A stretch of DNA of 64,000 bases, from positions 1-64,000 of the forward strand of contig NZ_ARQJ01000025.1 of the NCBI RefSeq assembly GCF_000385175.1. The letters are read 5' to 3'. This DNA comes from Salinicoccus albus DSM 19776. Lineage in GTDB: Bacteria; Bacillota; Bacilli; Staphylococcales; Salinicoccaceae. A program made the translations under genes and the position numbers. The notes beneath the pieces were generated by a model. That model saw nothing but the letters and a program-made list of their open reading frames with translations, had not been told where the DNA came from and searched no databases. Of the stretch, positions 36,182 to 43,597 are shown piece by piece (the stretch's first letter is position 1; every line of letters begins with the position of its first letter).

Positions 36182-36666
36182 AAAATGAGGTTGCAAGACA
36201 GATTGAACCAGGAAAAGAACAGTCAACGCTTCAAATGATTGGGAGCAGTTCGAAAGAGAGACATCTGGAAAACAAATTGTCAGAAGTGAAAAAGCAAAAC
36301 GGACTGTTGAAAGACAGGATGATAGAGATAGAGAAGTCGCAAGAAGAACGGAACGTGAAGATAGACAGCCTATTAGAAAAGCTAGAGAAAGGGACGATGG
36401 ATTGGAATTATAAAGTAAAAGAAGCCACGGAGAATGTCAGTGAGCAGTTGCTGAATACGCAAAGAAGAAACTTTGAAAAATTGGAAGGAAGCTTTCAGAA
36501 TCAAAATAAATTAAGCAAACAATTCCATAAGATTCAGGGATACTCATATTTTGTTTTGACGATTATTGCGATGGTATTGTTTATTGCTTTAATAGCCAGA
36601 ACGCTTGCGATTGGGGTATGGGAAGGACTTTTTCTATCACAGTTGTGGGCTTTAGAAGGTTGGTAG
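36178..36666 (+). CDS. MobB-like mobilisation protein
   Basis: This 162-aa protein consists of a long coiled coil (about 28-110, LENKLSEVKKQNGLLKDRM and LLEKLEKGTMDWNYKVKEAT), a single transmembrane helix (about 125-145), and a short tail. Coiled-coil proteins with a C-terminal membrane helix follow mobA in pC221-like plasmids as MobB. The TTG start overlaps the relaxase stop (TTGA), with GGAAGG upstream. It is a chromosomal relic and probably not functional without mobA. Confidence 0.6.
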   Translation: MKNEVARQIEPGKEQSTLQMIGSSSKERHLENKLSEVKKQNGLLKDRMIEIEKSQEERNVKIDSLLEKLEKGTMDWNYKVKEATENVSEQLLNTQRRNFEKLEGSFQNQNKLSKQFHKIQGYSYFVLTIIAMVLFIALIARTLAIGVWEGLFLSQLWALEGW

Positions 36667-36791
36667 TGGGGTGTATTGGCAGTAGTGATTCTTGCAGGGC
36701 TGGTGGGGGACTGGTGTATTTAATTATCAAAGGGAGTGAAGATTTAACGCTGTAGCTGACATTTATGCCGAGAAAACTTTTGGTCGGAAAA

Positions 36792-36879
36792 GCACCCCTG
36801 AATAAACTAAAAAGCCGGTAGGCAGATACCGTGAGGTATCAAAAATGCCTACCGACAGCTTTTGGGTTTTTAGGGGTGC
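36792..36879. repeat. Long nested hairpin
   Basis: Four paired arms nest symmetrically: GCACCCCT/AGGGGTGC (36792-36799 with 36872-36879), AAAAGC/GCTTTT, CGGTAGGCA/TGCCTACCG (36816-36824 with 36846-36854), and GATACC/GGTATC closed by a GTGA tetraloop. It may be the mob operon terminator or a structural DNA site of the plasmid. It lies 125 bp after mobB. Confidence 0.7.
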
Positions 36880-36912
36880 CGTTGGTTCACACCAAAAAGA
36901 AATTGGAATAAA

Positions 36913-37002
36913 TTAAAAAATTATAGCGAAGAGGACCATGCCAATTATAATGCCTAATATAAAAATCATGATTAATGAGGTAGTACTTTTATTCTTTTTC
37001 AT
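36913..37002 (-). CDS. 29-aa membrane peptide coupled to upstream secreted protein gene
   Basis: ATG 37002 follows the TAA stop of the 152-aa gene with no gap (TAAATG). The peptide has a basic start (MKKNKSTTS) and one hydrophobic helix (LIMIFILGIIIGMVLFAIIF). Stop-start abutment suggests translation by re-initiation. It could be a holin-like, immunity or anchor peptide, none of which is shown. Too short for routine annotation. Confidence 0.55.
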   Translation of the reverse strand: MKKNKSTTSLIMIFILGIIIGMVLFAIIF

Positions 37003-37461
37003 TTATTGGTTTTCCTTTGGCAAAAGTTTACTTGGTATAGCACAATATCCACTACCATCACATCTTTGATTTACTTGACCATTTGGATAAACAAGTACTT
37101 CTGTTTTAGAGGTTAATGGTAAATTAGACAATGTATTGTGAACATGGCCGATACCCTGTGAAACCCAATAATCAGCAGAATATCCTGTTACATAGCGAAC
37201 GCCGCCTGAAACTAAAAAGCCAACAAGAACACCTCCAAATAATATGGCTATTGTCCCTGCTGCTTGTGTTTCAAATTCAGTATCTGGATGTTTAAGCAGC
37301 ATTTTTTCTATCTCATATTGAGTGGTGTTCTCTATTTCAATTGGAGCGTTTGGAGATTCACTTGCTTCGACTTTTTGATTTTCTCCGTTTGGATTCAGAA
37401 CCGTAGAAATGATCAGGACAATTGTGGCAATTAATGAAAATTTAATTAAATTTCTTTTCAT
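37003..37461 (-). CDS. Secreted or membrane-attached hypothetical protein
   Basis: The 152-aa protein has a signal peptide (hydrophobic 7-23, possible cleavage after VEA), an acidic linker, a hydrophobic glycine-rich segment (about 68-88, AAGTIAILFGGVLVGFLVSG), then an aromatic/polar tail (YVTGYSADYWVSQGIGHVHN) and two cysteines (C134, C139) that could form a disulfide. The A/T content is higher than in core genes. It sits among mobile debris with a coupled 29-aa peptide. A bacteriocin-like or surface role is speculation. No family is recognised. Confidence 0.65.
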   Translation of the reverse strand: MKRNLIKFSLIATIVLIISTVLNPNGENQKVEASESPNAPIEIENTTQYEIEKMLLKHPDTEFETQAAGTIAILFGGVLVGFLVSGGVRYVTGYSADYWVSQGIGHVHNTLSNLPLTSKTEVLVYPNGQVNQRCDGSGYCAIPSKLLPKENQ

Positions 37462-37596
37462 GAAATTCTCTCCTCCTAAAATATTTTTAGTATTTCCCCC
37501 TTCTGGAATTAATTTTATTAGAGTATATTTCTGGAAACAATGTAATATACAGAAAGTTCACACTTTTTGCACAAGTGAATAAAAAAATTAAAAAAA

Positions 37597-38144
37597 GGCT
37601 GGGACAAAACTAGCCCAAAATATCTTTAAAAAGGTTGTTATTTTCTAAGATAGGACTTGTCTTTTCGGCGGTGTACTTTCTCAAGTTCACCATGAATCCA
37701 AAACCCAATTCATTTTCCACGTTGTCTTGACCTCTGACAGACATACGTGTGAAACGCAAATTAGCCTTCAGAAATCCGAAGACTGGCTCCACATCAATTT
37801 TACGTCTGCCGTAAATTTCACCAGTTTCTTCCTCCGAAAGCTGTTGTCTTGTGTATGCTTTTTGACTTTCCCACTTCGCATTATAATAAATTTTTCGGTT
37901 ATCTCCTTTCTTTGCTTTGGTGCATTGGGAACACAATGGGCACCCTGAACAGTCTTCAGCCTCGTAAACTCTGAAGGTTCGTGTATAACCATACCAGTCT
38001 GTTGGGCGGGAGAGATAACGGAATGTGACTTTTTGGTCATTCGGGGAGATAAAATAAGCGTTTTCCGCGTTATATTCCCAATTGGCGGCATGGAAATGAT
38101 CGGTAGTACCACGCTTTTTCAGTTTAATGGGTTTTGTCCCAGCC
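37597..38144 (-). mobile_element. IS1182-family deletion derivative with both terminal inverted repeats
   Basis: Perfect 14-bp terminal inverted repeats GGCTGGGACAAAAC (37597-37610) and GTTTTGTCCCAGCC (38131-38144) bound a 548-bp element. Inside, the minus strand encodes only the C-terminal third of an IS1182-type DDE transposase, beginning right next to the right repeat. Because both ends are intact, this is an internally deleted copy that could in principle be moved by a transposase in trans. Confidence 0.85.
37610..38130 (-). pseudogene. Transposase C-terminal fragment, IS1182 family
   Basis: A single open frame without a proper start reads PIKLKKRGTTDHFHAANW, a Cys cluster EDCSGCPLCSQCTKAKKG, then YGRRKIDVEPVFGFLKANL and GFGFMVNLRKYT to the stop at the left repeat. 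The Cys cluster and the R-K-x-x-V-E-P-V-F-G motif are typical of the IS1182 transposase C-terminus (DDE_Tnp_1_6). The N-terminal two thirds, including the catalytic Asp residues, are missing, so it cannot be active. Confidence 0.85.
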
Positions 38145-38224
38145 CCCTTGTTTTTGATATGCTTTATACTTGTAAAGCATCAATGGTCGCAAACATTGGG
38201 AGAACGGTCATTTCAATTTTATAA

Positions 38225-38273
38225 TTGGAAAAAATATTCTCAGTATATTATTATATATATGAGAGCGATATCA
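38225..38273 (+). promoter_or_regulatory. rocA promoter with cre site
   Basis: A -35 TTGGAA (38225-38230) and -10 TATTAT (38249-38254) with an 18-nt spacer precede TGAGAGCGATATCA (38260-38273). The latter matches the cre consensus TGWAANCGNTNWCA at all but one defined position. The cre lies at the predicted transcription start, a position that represses. CcpA control of this gene is known in Staphylococcus. Confidence 0.6.
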
Positions 38274-38293
38274 TAACCAAGGAGGATTTTTAA

Positions 38294-39844
38294 ATGGTAG
38301 TATCTTATAGTGCCGAACCGGCAACAGACTTTTCAAATGAGGAAAATAGAAAGGCATTTAAAGCTGCTTTAGAACAAGTGAAAAAGGACTTTGGCAGTAA
38401 ACGTCCGCTAATCATTGGCGGCGAGCATATAGAAACAGAAGACCAGTTCACATCATATAATCCTTCAAATAAAAAAGAAGCAGTCGGACATGTTTCAAAA
38501 GCGACGCCCAGACACATTGATGCTGCCATGCAGGCGGCCGAAGAGGCGTTTGAATCATGGAGCGAATGGACACCGCATCAACGTGCAGAATTATTTATGA
38601 GAGTTGCGGCAATTATCCGACGGCGCAAACTTGAGTTCTCTGCTTTAATGGTATACGAAGGCGGAAAACCTTGGGTTGAAGCGGATGGCGATACAAATGA
38701 AGGCATCGACTTTATAGAGTACTATGCCAGATCAATGATGGAACTGGCAGACGGTAAGCCGACACTTGACCGTGAAGGTGAGCACAACCACTACTTTTAT
38801 CAGCCAATGGGGCCGGGAGTGACTATTTCACCCTGGAACTTCCCATTCGCGATTATGACCGGAACGACTGCGGCACCAGCGATCGCAGGCAACACTGTAC
38901 TGTTGAAACCGGCAGAGGACACACCACTTATTTCCTATAAATTGATGGAAGTACTGGAAGAGGCAGGTCTGCCTAAAGGTGTGGTTAACTTCGTCACCGG
39001 TGATCCGGCTGAAATCGGTGATTATATGGTCGATCATCCAAAAACCCATTTTATTACTTTCACCGGTTCAAAAGCGACTGGCCTGAGAATTAATGAGAGA
39101 GCTTCAGTCGTGAGAGAAGATCAAGGGCAGACATTCCTGAAAAGAGTCGTTACAGAAATGGGCGGCAAAGACACCATCATTGTGGATAAGGATGCCGATC
39201 TGGACCTCGCAGCGGATTCAATTGTCAGTTCCGCGTTCGGATTCCAGGGACAAAAATGTTCCGCTGGTTCCCGTGCCATCATTCATGAAGATGTGTACGA
39301 TCAAGTCTTGAACAAATCCATCGAACTGACAAAAGAACTGAGTGTCGGTGACCCTGTCAATGACACCTATATGGGACCGGTAATCAGCAAGAAACAGTTT
39401 GATAAGATCAAGGAATATATTGATATTGGTAAAGAAGAAGGCGAACTGAAAATCGGCGGAGAGACAGATGACTCCACAGGCTATTTTATCAATCCGACGA
39501 TATTTGCCGATTTAGATCCAAAAGCACGCATTATGCAGGAAGAAATATTTGGCCCGGTGGTTGCATTCGCTAAAGCGAAAGACTTCGATGAACTGCTCGA
39601 AATTGCCAACAACACTGTATACGGCCTGACAGGTTCAGTCATCACAAACACACGTGAACATTGGCATCTGGCCTGCCGTAAATTCAACGTCGGCAACCTG
39701 TACCTGAACCGCGGCTGTACAGCTGCTGTAGTTGGTTATCATCCATTCGGCGGGTTCAAACTCTCCGGTACCGACCAGAAAACCGGCAGCCCGGACTATA
39801 TGCTCAACTTCCTCGAACAAAAAGTCGTTTCAGAAATGCTCTAA
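38294..39844 (+). CDS. rocA: 1-pyrroline-5-carboxylate dehydrogenase
   Basis: This NAD-dependent aldehyde dehydrogenase oxidises P5C (glutamate semialdehyde) to glutamate in proline and arginine catabolism. The 516-aa length and motifs fit: the NAD-binding [11 protein letters not shown], the general base in [19 protein letters not shown], and the catalytic Cys in [17 protein letters not shown]. The C-terminus has [22 protein letters not shown] precedes the ATG. It is a core gene between mobile remnants and is followed by a strong terminator. Confidence 0.95.
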   Translation: MVVSYSAEPATDFSNEENRKAFKAALEQVKKDFGSKRPLIIGGEHIETEDQFTSYNPSNKKEAVGHVSKATPRHIDAAMQAAEEAFESWSEWTPHQRAELFMRVAAIIRRRKLEFSALMVYEGGKPWVEADGDTNEGIDFIEYYARSMMELADGKPTLDREGEHNHYFYQPMGPGVTISPWNFPFAIMTGTTAAPAIAGNTVLLKPAEDTPLISYKLMEVLEEAGLPKGVVNFVTGDPAEIGDYMVDHPKTHFITFTGSKATGLRINERASVVREDQGQTFLKRVVTEMGGKDTIIVDKDADLDLAADSIVSSAFGFQGQKCSAGSRAIIHEDVYDQVLNKSIELTKELSVGDPVNDTYMGPVISKKQFDKIKEYIDIGKEEGELKIGGETDDSTGYFINPTIFADLDPKARIMQEEIFGPVVAFAKAKDFDELLEIANNTVYGLTGSVITNTREHWHLACRKFNVGNLYLNRGCTAAVVGYHPFGGFKLSGTDQKTGSPDYMLNFLEQKVVSEML

Positions 39845-39875
39845 ACAGCAAATTTTGTATAGATTAGCAGAAATA

Positions 39876-39919
39876 ACTGCGGCTGATGATATCAGTAATC
39901 ATCAGCCGCAGTTTTATAT
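39876..39919 (+). terminator. Terminator of rocA
   Basis: CTGCGGCTGATGAT and ATCATCAGCCGCAG form a 14-bp stem with a short loop, followed by TTTTATATTT on the plus strand. Confidence 0.92.
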
Positions 39920-39946
39920 TTAGTCATACATCCGGATTAATTCCCT

Positions 39947-40005
39947 TGTAACCGTCAAGTAGAACTCAACGCTTTACCCCAAATAAGAACTACTTGACGG
40001 TTACA
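39947..40005. repeat. 16-bp perfect inverted repeat, 27-nt loop
   Basis: TGTAACCGTCAAGTAG (39947-39962) and its exact reverse complement (39990-40005) flank a 27-nt loop. The right arm overlaps the first codons of the integrase fragment, so the repeat may belong to the element's end or to its excision site. Confidence 0.75.
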
Positions 40006-40061
40006 TCTATACGCATGTGACTGAAAAGATGATGGATAACCTGGAAAAGGTAATAATTTAG
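39990..40061 (+). pseudogene. C-terminal remnant of a tyrosine recombinase (integrase)
   Basis: Without a start codon the frame reads LLDGYIYTHVTEKMMDNLEKVII then TAG. The IYTHVTEKM motif, with the catalytic Tyr region, is the usual C-terminus of phage and island integrases in staphylococci. Only the last 23 codons remain. It lies just upstream of the KilA-N gene and about 1 kb from the 3' end of rpsR. Confidence 0.65.
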
Positions 40062-40079
40062 AATCAAGGAGGAGTTTGA

Positions 40080-40904
40080 ATGAAAAAGATTAACGCTAAA
40101 GGTACTGAAATTACATTTTTAAATGAAGAAAATGAGGATTATATAAGCCTTACCGATATAGCCAAGTTTAAAAGTGATGAGCCAAATGATGTTATAAAAA
40201 ACTGGTTACGGTCAAAAGACACTATAGAATTCTTGGGAGTTTGGGAACAAATTAACAACCCTAACTTTAAACCCGTCGAATTCGACGGGTTTAAAAAGAA
40301 TGCCGGAACTAATGCATTTACTTTATCTGCTACCAGATGGATTGAAGCTACAAATGCCATAGGTTTGTTTACTAAAGCTGGCCGTTATGGTGGAACTTTT
40401 GCTCAAAAAGATATAGCTTTTGAATTTGCTTCTTGGATATCAGCTGAGTTTAAACTTTATATTATTCAAGATTATCAAAGACTCAAAGAAAAAGAAACAT
40501 CACCTGAAACTATTGATTGGCAATTAAAGAGACTGCTGACGAAAACAAATTATACTATTCATACTGATGCAATCAAAGATAATTTAATTAACTCCAAGCT
40601 TTCTAAAAAACAGATAGGATTCACATATGCCTCAGAAGCAGACATTTTAAATGTCGCTCTTTACGGAATGACAGCTAAAGAATGGAAGTTAAGTAATCCA
40701 GATAAAAAAGGAAATCTTAGAGACCATTCAACAATTGAAGAATTAATAGTTTTATCCAACCTCGAGTCAATGAATGCTGAATTATTAAACCAAGAATTAT
40801 CACAAAGTGGAAGATTGAAAAAGTTAAATGAGTTGGCTAGAAAACAGATGACATCATTATTAAACTCTAAAAGTTTAGAGTCTATCAAAAGAATAGAGGA
40901 TTAA
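40080..40904 (+). CDS. KilA-N domain phage-type protein
   Basis: The 274-aa protein has an N-terminal KilA-N domain (about 1-140) with YISLTDIAKFK, DVIKNWLRSKDTIEFLGVWEQINNPNFK, and a central GTNAFTLSATRWIEATNAIGLFTKAGRYGGTFAQKDIAFEFASWISAEF. The C-terminal half is helical. KilA-N proteins are DNA-binding and typical of prophages and phage-satellite islands. AGGAGGAG lies before the ATG. A/T-rich codon use differs from the ribosomal genes beside it. A 30-bp perfect palindrome lies in the coding sequence (40266-40295). Confidence 0.85.
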   Translation: MKKINAKGTEITFLNEENEDYISLTDIAKFKSDEPNDVIKNWLRSKDTIEFLGVWEQINNPNFKPVEFDGFKKNAGTNAFTLSATRWIEATNAIGLFTKAGRYGGTFAQKDIAFEFASWISAEFKLYIIQDYQRLKEKETSPETIDWQLKRLLTKTNYTIHTDAIKDNLINSKLSKKQIGFTYASEADILNVALYGMTAKEWKLSNPDKKGNLRDHSTIEELIVLSNLESMNAELLNQELSQSGRLKKLNELARKQMTSLLNSKSLESIKRIED

Positions 40905-40966
40905 AAAAACTCCGTTTTCCGACACTTTGCCCTGAAAGTGCCCTGAGAATAGAAAAAAGATATAAT

Positions 40967-41002
40967 AAAAACCCTTGAAACATTGACGTATCAAGGGTTT
41001 TC
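40967..41002. terminator. Bidirectional terminator
   Basis: AAAACCCTTGA and TCAAGGGTTTT form an 11-bp stem with a 12-nt loop, with T-rich tails on both strands. It is shared by the convergent KilA-N gene and rpsF-ssb-rpsR operon. Confidence 0.85.
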
Positions 41003-41015
41003 TTAATTCTATCTA

Positions 41016-41255
41016 TTACTGTTCTTCCCTTACATATGGAAGCAATGCCATATGACGTGCGCGCTTGATCGCTACTGTGAGCGGGCGCTGATACTTGGCT
41101 GATGTACCTGTCACACGTCTTGGAAGAATTTTACCACGTTCTGAAACGAACTTTTTAAGAAGGTCTACATCTTTATAGTCGATGTGCGTAATGTTATTAG
41201 CTGTGAAATAACAAACCTTTTTACGGCGGCGACCGCCTCTTCTTGGACCTGCCAT
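41016..41255 (-). CDS. rpsR: 30S ribosomal protein S18
   Basis: The 79-aa protein has the S18 motif [35 protein letters not shown] and [26 protein letters not shown]. It is the last gene of rpsF-ssb-rpsR. Its 3' end (minus strand GGGAAGAACAGTAATA) resembles the attachment site used by staphylococcal genomic islands at rpsR. Integrase and KilA-N remnants lie immediately downstream. Confidence 0.98.
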   Translation of the reverse strand: MAGPRRGGRRRKKVCYFTANNITHIDYKDVDLLKKFVSERGKILPRRVTGTSAKYQRPLTVAIKRARHMALLPYVREEQ

Positions 41256-41315
41256 GATTAATCCTCCTATCTGTGTTTTTCGTAACCCTTAAAGGGCTGC
41301 CCAATTTCAATTATA

Positions 41316-41822
41316 TTAGAATGGTAGATCATCATCACTGATATCAACCGGTCCGTCTGCATTTGCAAATGGATTCTCTTCAGCTTTGTCCTGGCTGGAC
41401 TGCTGCTGAGCCGGTCTCTGACCAGTGGATTGGTTCCCATAAGCACTTGTATAACTGTCTGCGGAATTATTATTGTACTGCTGCTGTTGATTACCGCCTT
41501 GGCCTTTTGGTTCAAGGAATTGTACACTGTCACACACTACCTCAGTTACAAAAACTCTTTGGCCATCCTTATTGTCATAAGTCCGGCTCTGAAGTCTTCC
41601 ATCAACACCCGTCAGACTTCCCTTTTTCAAATACTGGTTGACGTTCTCTGCCTGTTTGCGGAAAACAACACAGTTTATAAAATCGGCACCGCGTTCTCCA
41701 TTTGCATTCGTGAAAGGACGGTTAACCGCTAAAGTAAAAGTTGCAACGGAAATGTTGTTTTGACTTACTTTAAGGTCAGGGTCTTTTGTCAGACGGCCAA
41801 CCAATACAACACGGTTCAGCAT
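41316..41822 (-). CDS. ssb: Single-stranded DNA-binding protein
   Basis: SSB protects single-stranded DNA in replication and repair. The 168-aa protein has an OB fold (about 1-105, [19 protein letters not shown]), a Gln/Asn/Gly-rich linker, and the acidic C-terminal tail DISDDDLPF that docks partner proteins. Its position between rpsF and rpsR is the normal Firmicutes operon. Confidence 0.98.
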   Translation of the reverse strand: MLNRVVLVGRLTKDPDLKVSQNNISVATFTLAVNRPFTNANGERGADFINCVVFRKQAENVNQYLKKGSLTGVDGRLQSRTYDNKDGQRVFVTEVVCDSVQFLEPKGQGGNQQQQYNNNSADSYTSAYGNQSTGQRPAQQQSSQDKAEENPFANADGPVDISDDDLPF

Positions 41823-41850
41823 GTAATCAACTCCATAGTGTTTTTAACTG

Positions 41851-42150
41851 CTAGTTTTCTTCTGCTTGTTCATCACGAACAACGATATGACGAATGATAT
41901 CGTTGCTGATTTTGGCTAAACGGTCGAATTCTGCTGTAGCTCCATCATCTGCTTTCACGTTGATGATGTGATAGATACCTTCTTTGAAATCTTTGATTTC
42001 ATAAGCCAGACGACGTCTGCCCCACTCTTTGGATTCAACAATTTCCGCGCCGTTTGAAGTCAGTGCATTATCAAAACGCTCAACGAGTGATTTTTTTGCT
42101 TCTTCTTCTATATCCGGACGGATGACATATAAAATTTCATATGGTCTCAT
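41851..42150 (-). CDS. rpsF: 30S ribosomal protein S6
   Basis: The 99-aa protein has the S6 hallmarks [17 protein letters not shown], then [30 protein letters not shown], and a short acidic C-terminus. GGAGGTG precedes the ATG. First gene of rpsF-ssb-rpsR. S6 binds S18 in the 30S platform, and the complex autoregulates the operon in many bacteria. Confidence 0.98.
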   Translation of the reverse strand: MRPYEILYVIRPDIEEEAKKSLVERFDNALTSNGAEIVESKEWGRRRLAYEIKDFKEGIYHIINVKADDGATAEFDRLAKISNDIIRHIVVRDEQAEEN

Positions 42151-42159
42151 CTTCTACAC

Positions 42160-42205
42160 CTCCTTATGGTCTTTAGCGGCTTATTTCGTAAGAAATAAGC
42201 AAGGA
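42160..42205 (-). promoter_or_regulatory. rpsF leader structure, candidate S6:S18 binding site
   Basis: On the minus strand GCTTATTTC-TTAC-GAAATAAGC (plus 42179-42200) makes a 9-bp hairpin followed directly by CGCTAAAG and the ribosome site. Bacterial rpsF leaders often carry an S6:S18-binding hairpin with a bulged CCG next to the start region. The match is by position and shape only. Confidence 0.4.
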
Positions 42206-42288
42206 ATAATTTTCATTACTCACAATCTGATATTATACCAGTGTTTTGGCATTTTTACAATATATCTAAGATGATGAAGAATATATTT

Positions 42289-43389
42289 TTACACATTGAA
42301 TCTGAAGTGAACAACATCGCCGTCTTTCATGAGATATTCTTTGCCTTCCAGACGGACCTTACCCGCTTCTTTCGCCTTTACCATATTTCCGTTTTCCACC
42401 AGATCATCGTAGCTGACTGTTTCTGCACGGATGAAGCCCTTTTGGAAGTCCGTATGGATGATGCCTGCACATTCCGGCGCAGTCATCCCTTGTTTGAATG
42501 TCCATGCTTTGACTTCCGGCTCGCCTGCCGTGAAGTAGGTGGCAAGACCTAAAAGATCATAGGAAGTCTTAATCAGTTTATCAAGCCCGGATTCACTGAT
42601 TCCAAGTTCTTCAAGGAACATTTCTTTTTCCTCTTCGTCAAGGGCTGCAATTTCTTCTTCCACCTTTGCAGAAATGACAACGACTTCGGAACCTTCCTGA
42701 TCCGCATATTCTTTTATCCGTTTATAGTTTTCATTACCTTCTAGAGCGCTCAGTTCTCCTTCGGCAACATTTGCCACGTAGAGCACCGGTTTCTGAGTGA
42801 GCAGATGGAAATGCTTCACCGCTTTTTCCTCTTCGTCGGTGAAATTTAACGCGCGTACAGGCGTCTCATTTTCCAATCCCTCTTTAATCTTTTGGAGCAC
42901 TGCAGCTTCCGCCTCTGCGGCTTTATCTTTTTGCCTTGCCATTTTCTCCACCCGCGGCAGCCTTTTCTCAACACTTTCAAGGTCCGCCAGTATGAGCTCC
43001 AGGTTGATGGTTTCCATATCTTCAATCGGGTCGATTTTACCGGAGACATGGGTGACATTCTCATCGTCGAATGCACGCACAACCTGACAGATTGCATCTA
43101 CCTCGCGGATATTTGCCAAAAACTTGTTGCCCAGCCCTTCACCTTTGGAAGCGCCTTTGACAATTCCGGCAATATCGGTAAATTCGAATGCCGTCGGTAT
43201 CGTTTTTTTCGGATTGACCATTTCTGTCAGCGTGTCCAATCTTGCATCCGGCACTTCCACGATACCGACGTTGGGATCAATGGTTGCGAATGGATAGTTT
43301 GCGGCGACCGCGCCTGCTTTCGTTATCGCATTGAATAATGTGGATTTACCAACGTTGGGCAACCCCACAATTCCTGCTGTTAGAGCCAT
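42289..43389 (-). CDS. ychF: Redox-regulated ATPase YchF
   Basis: The 366-aa Obg-like P-loop protein begins MALTAGIVGLPNVGKSTLFN (Walker A with the NPNVGKS-type GLPNVGKS). It has the DIAGIVKGASKGEGLGN switch, the NVAEGEL nucleotide-specificity region characteristic of ATP-preferring YchF, and a TGS domain at the C-terminus (about 280-366, KGFIRAETVSYDDLVENG). It is thought to bind ribosomes and affect stress responses. It heads a run of minus-strand core genes. Confidence 0.96.
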   Translation of the reverse strand: MALTAGIVGLPNVGKSTLFNAITKAGAVAANYPFATIDPNVGIVEVPDARLDTLTEMVNPKKTIPTAFEFTDIAGIVKGASKGEGLGNKFLANIREVDAICQVVRAFDDENVTHVSGKIDPIEDMETINLELILADLESVEKRLPRVEKMARQKDKAAEAEAAVLQKIKEGLENETPVRALNFTDEEEKAVKHFHLLTQKPVLYVANVAEGELSALEGNENYKRIKEYADQEGSEVVVISAKVEEEIAALDEEEKEMFLEELGISESGLDKLIKTSYDLLGLATYFTAGEPEVKAWTFKQGMTAPECAGIIHTDFQKGFIRAETVSYDDLVENGNMVKAKEAGKVRLEGKEYLMKDGDVVHFRFNV

Positions 43390-43401
43390 TTATAATCACC
43401 T

Positions 43402-43596
43402 TTACACTTCATTTTTTTGCTTTATTTTCTTCATTCTCTTCTCAAAATCACGCCTGGCCATCATAATGACACGGTCGCATTCTGTACATCTGATCTTTAT
43501 ATCCGCACCCATTCTTGTGATTTGGAACAGTCTGCTGCCGCAGGGGTGGGGTTTTTTCATCTCTACAATATCATGCATACCATATTCTTTTTCCAT
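43402..43596 (-). CDS. DUF951 domain-containing protein
   Basis: The 64-aa protein has the DUF951 pattern: YGMHDIVEMKKPHPCGSRLFQITRMGADIKIRCTECDRVIMMAR. Three conserved cysteines, one in PHPCG and two in CTEC, suggest a zinc site. ATG 43596 starts one base after the mscS stop, with AGAGG upstream. The family often lies between mscS and ychF in Firmicutes, as here. Confidence 0.9.
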   Translation of the reverse strand: MEKEYGMHDIVEMKKPHPCGSRLFQITRMGADIKIRCTECDRVIMMARRDFEKRMKKIKQKNEV

Positions 43597-43597
43597 A

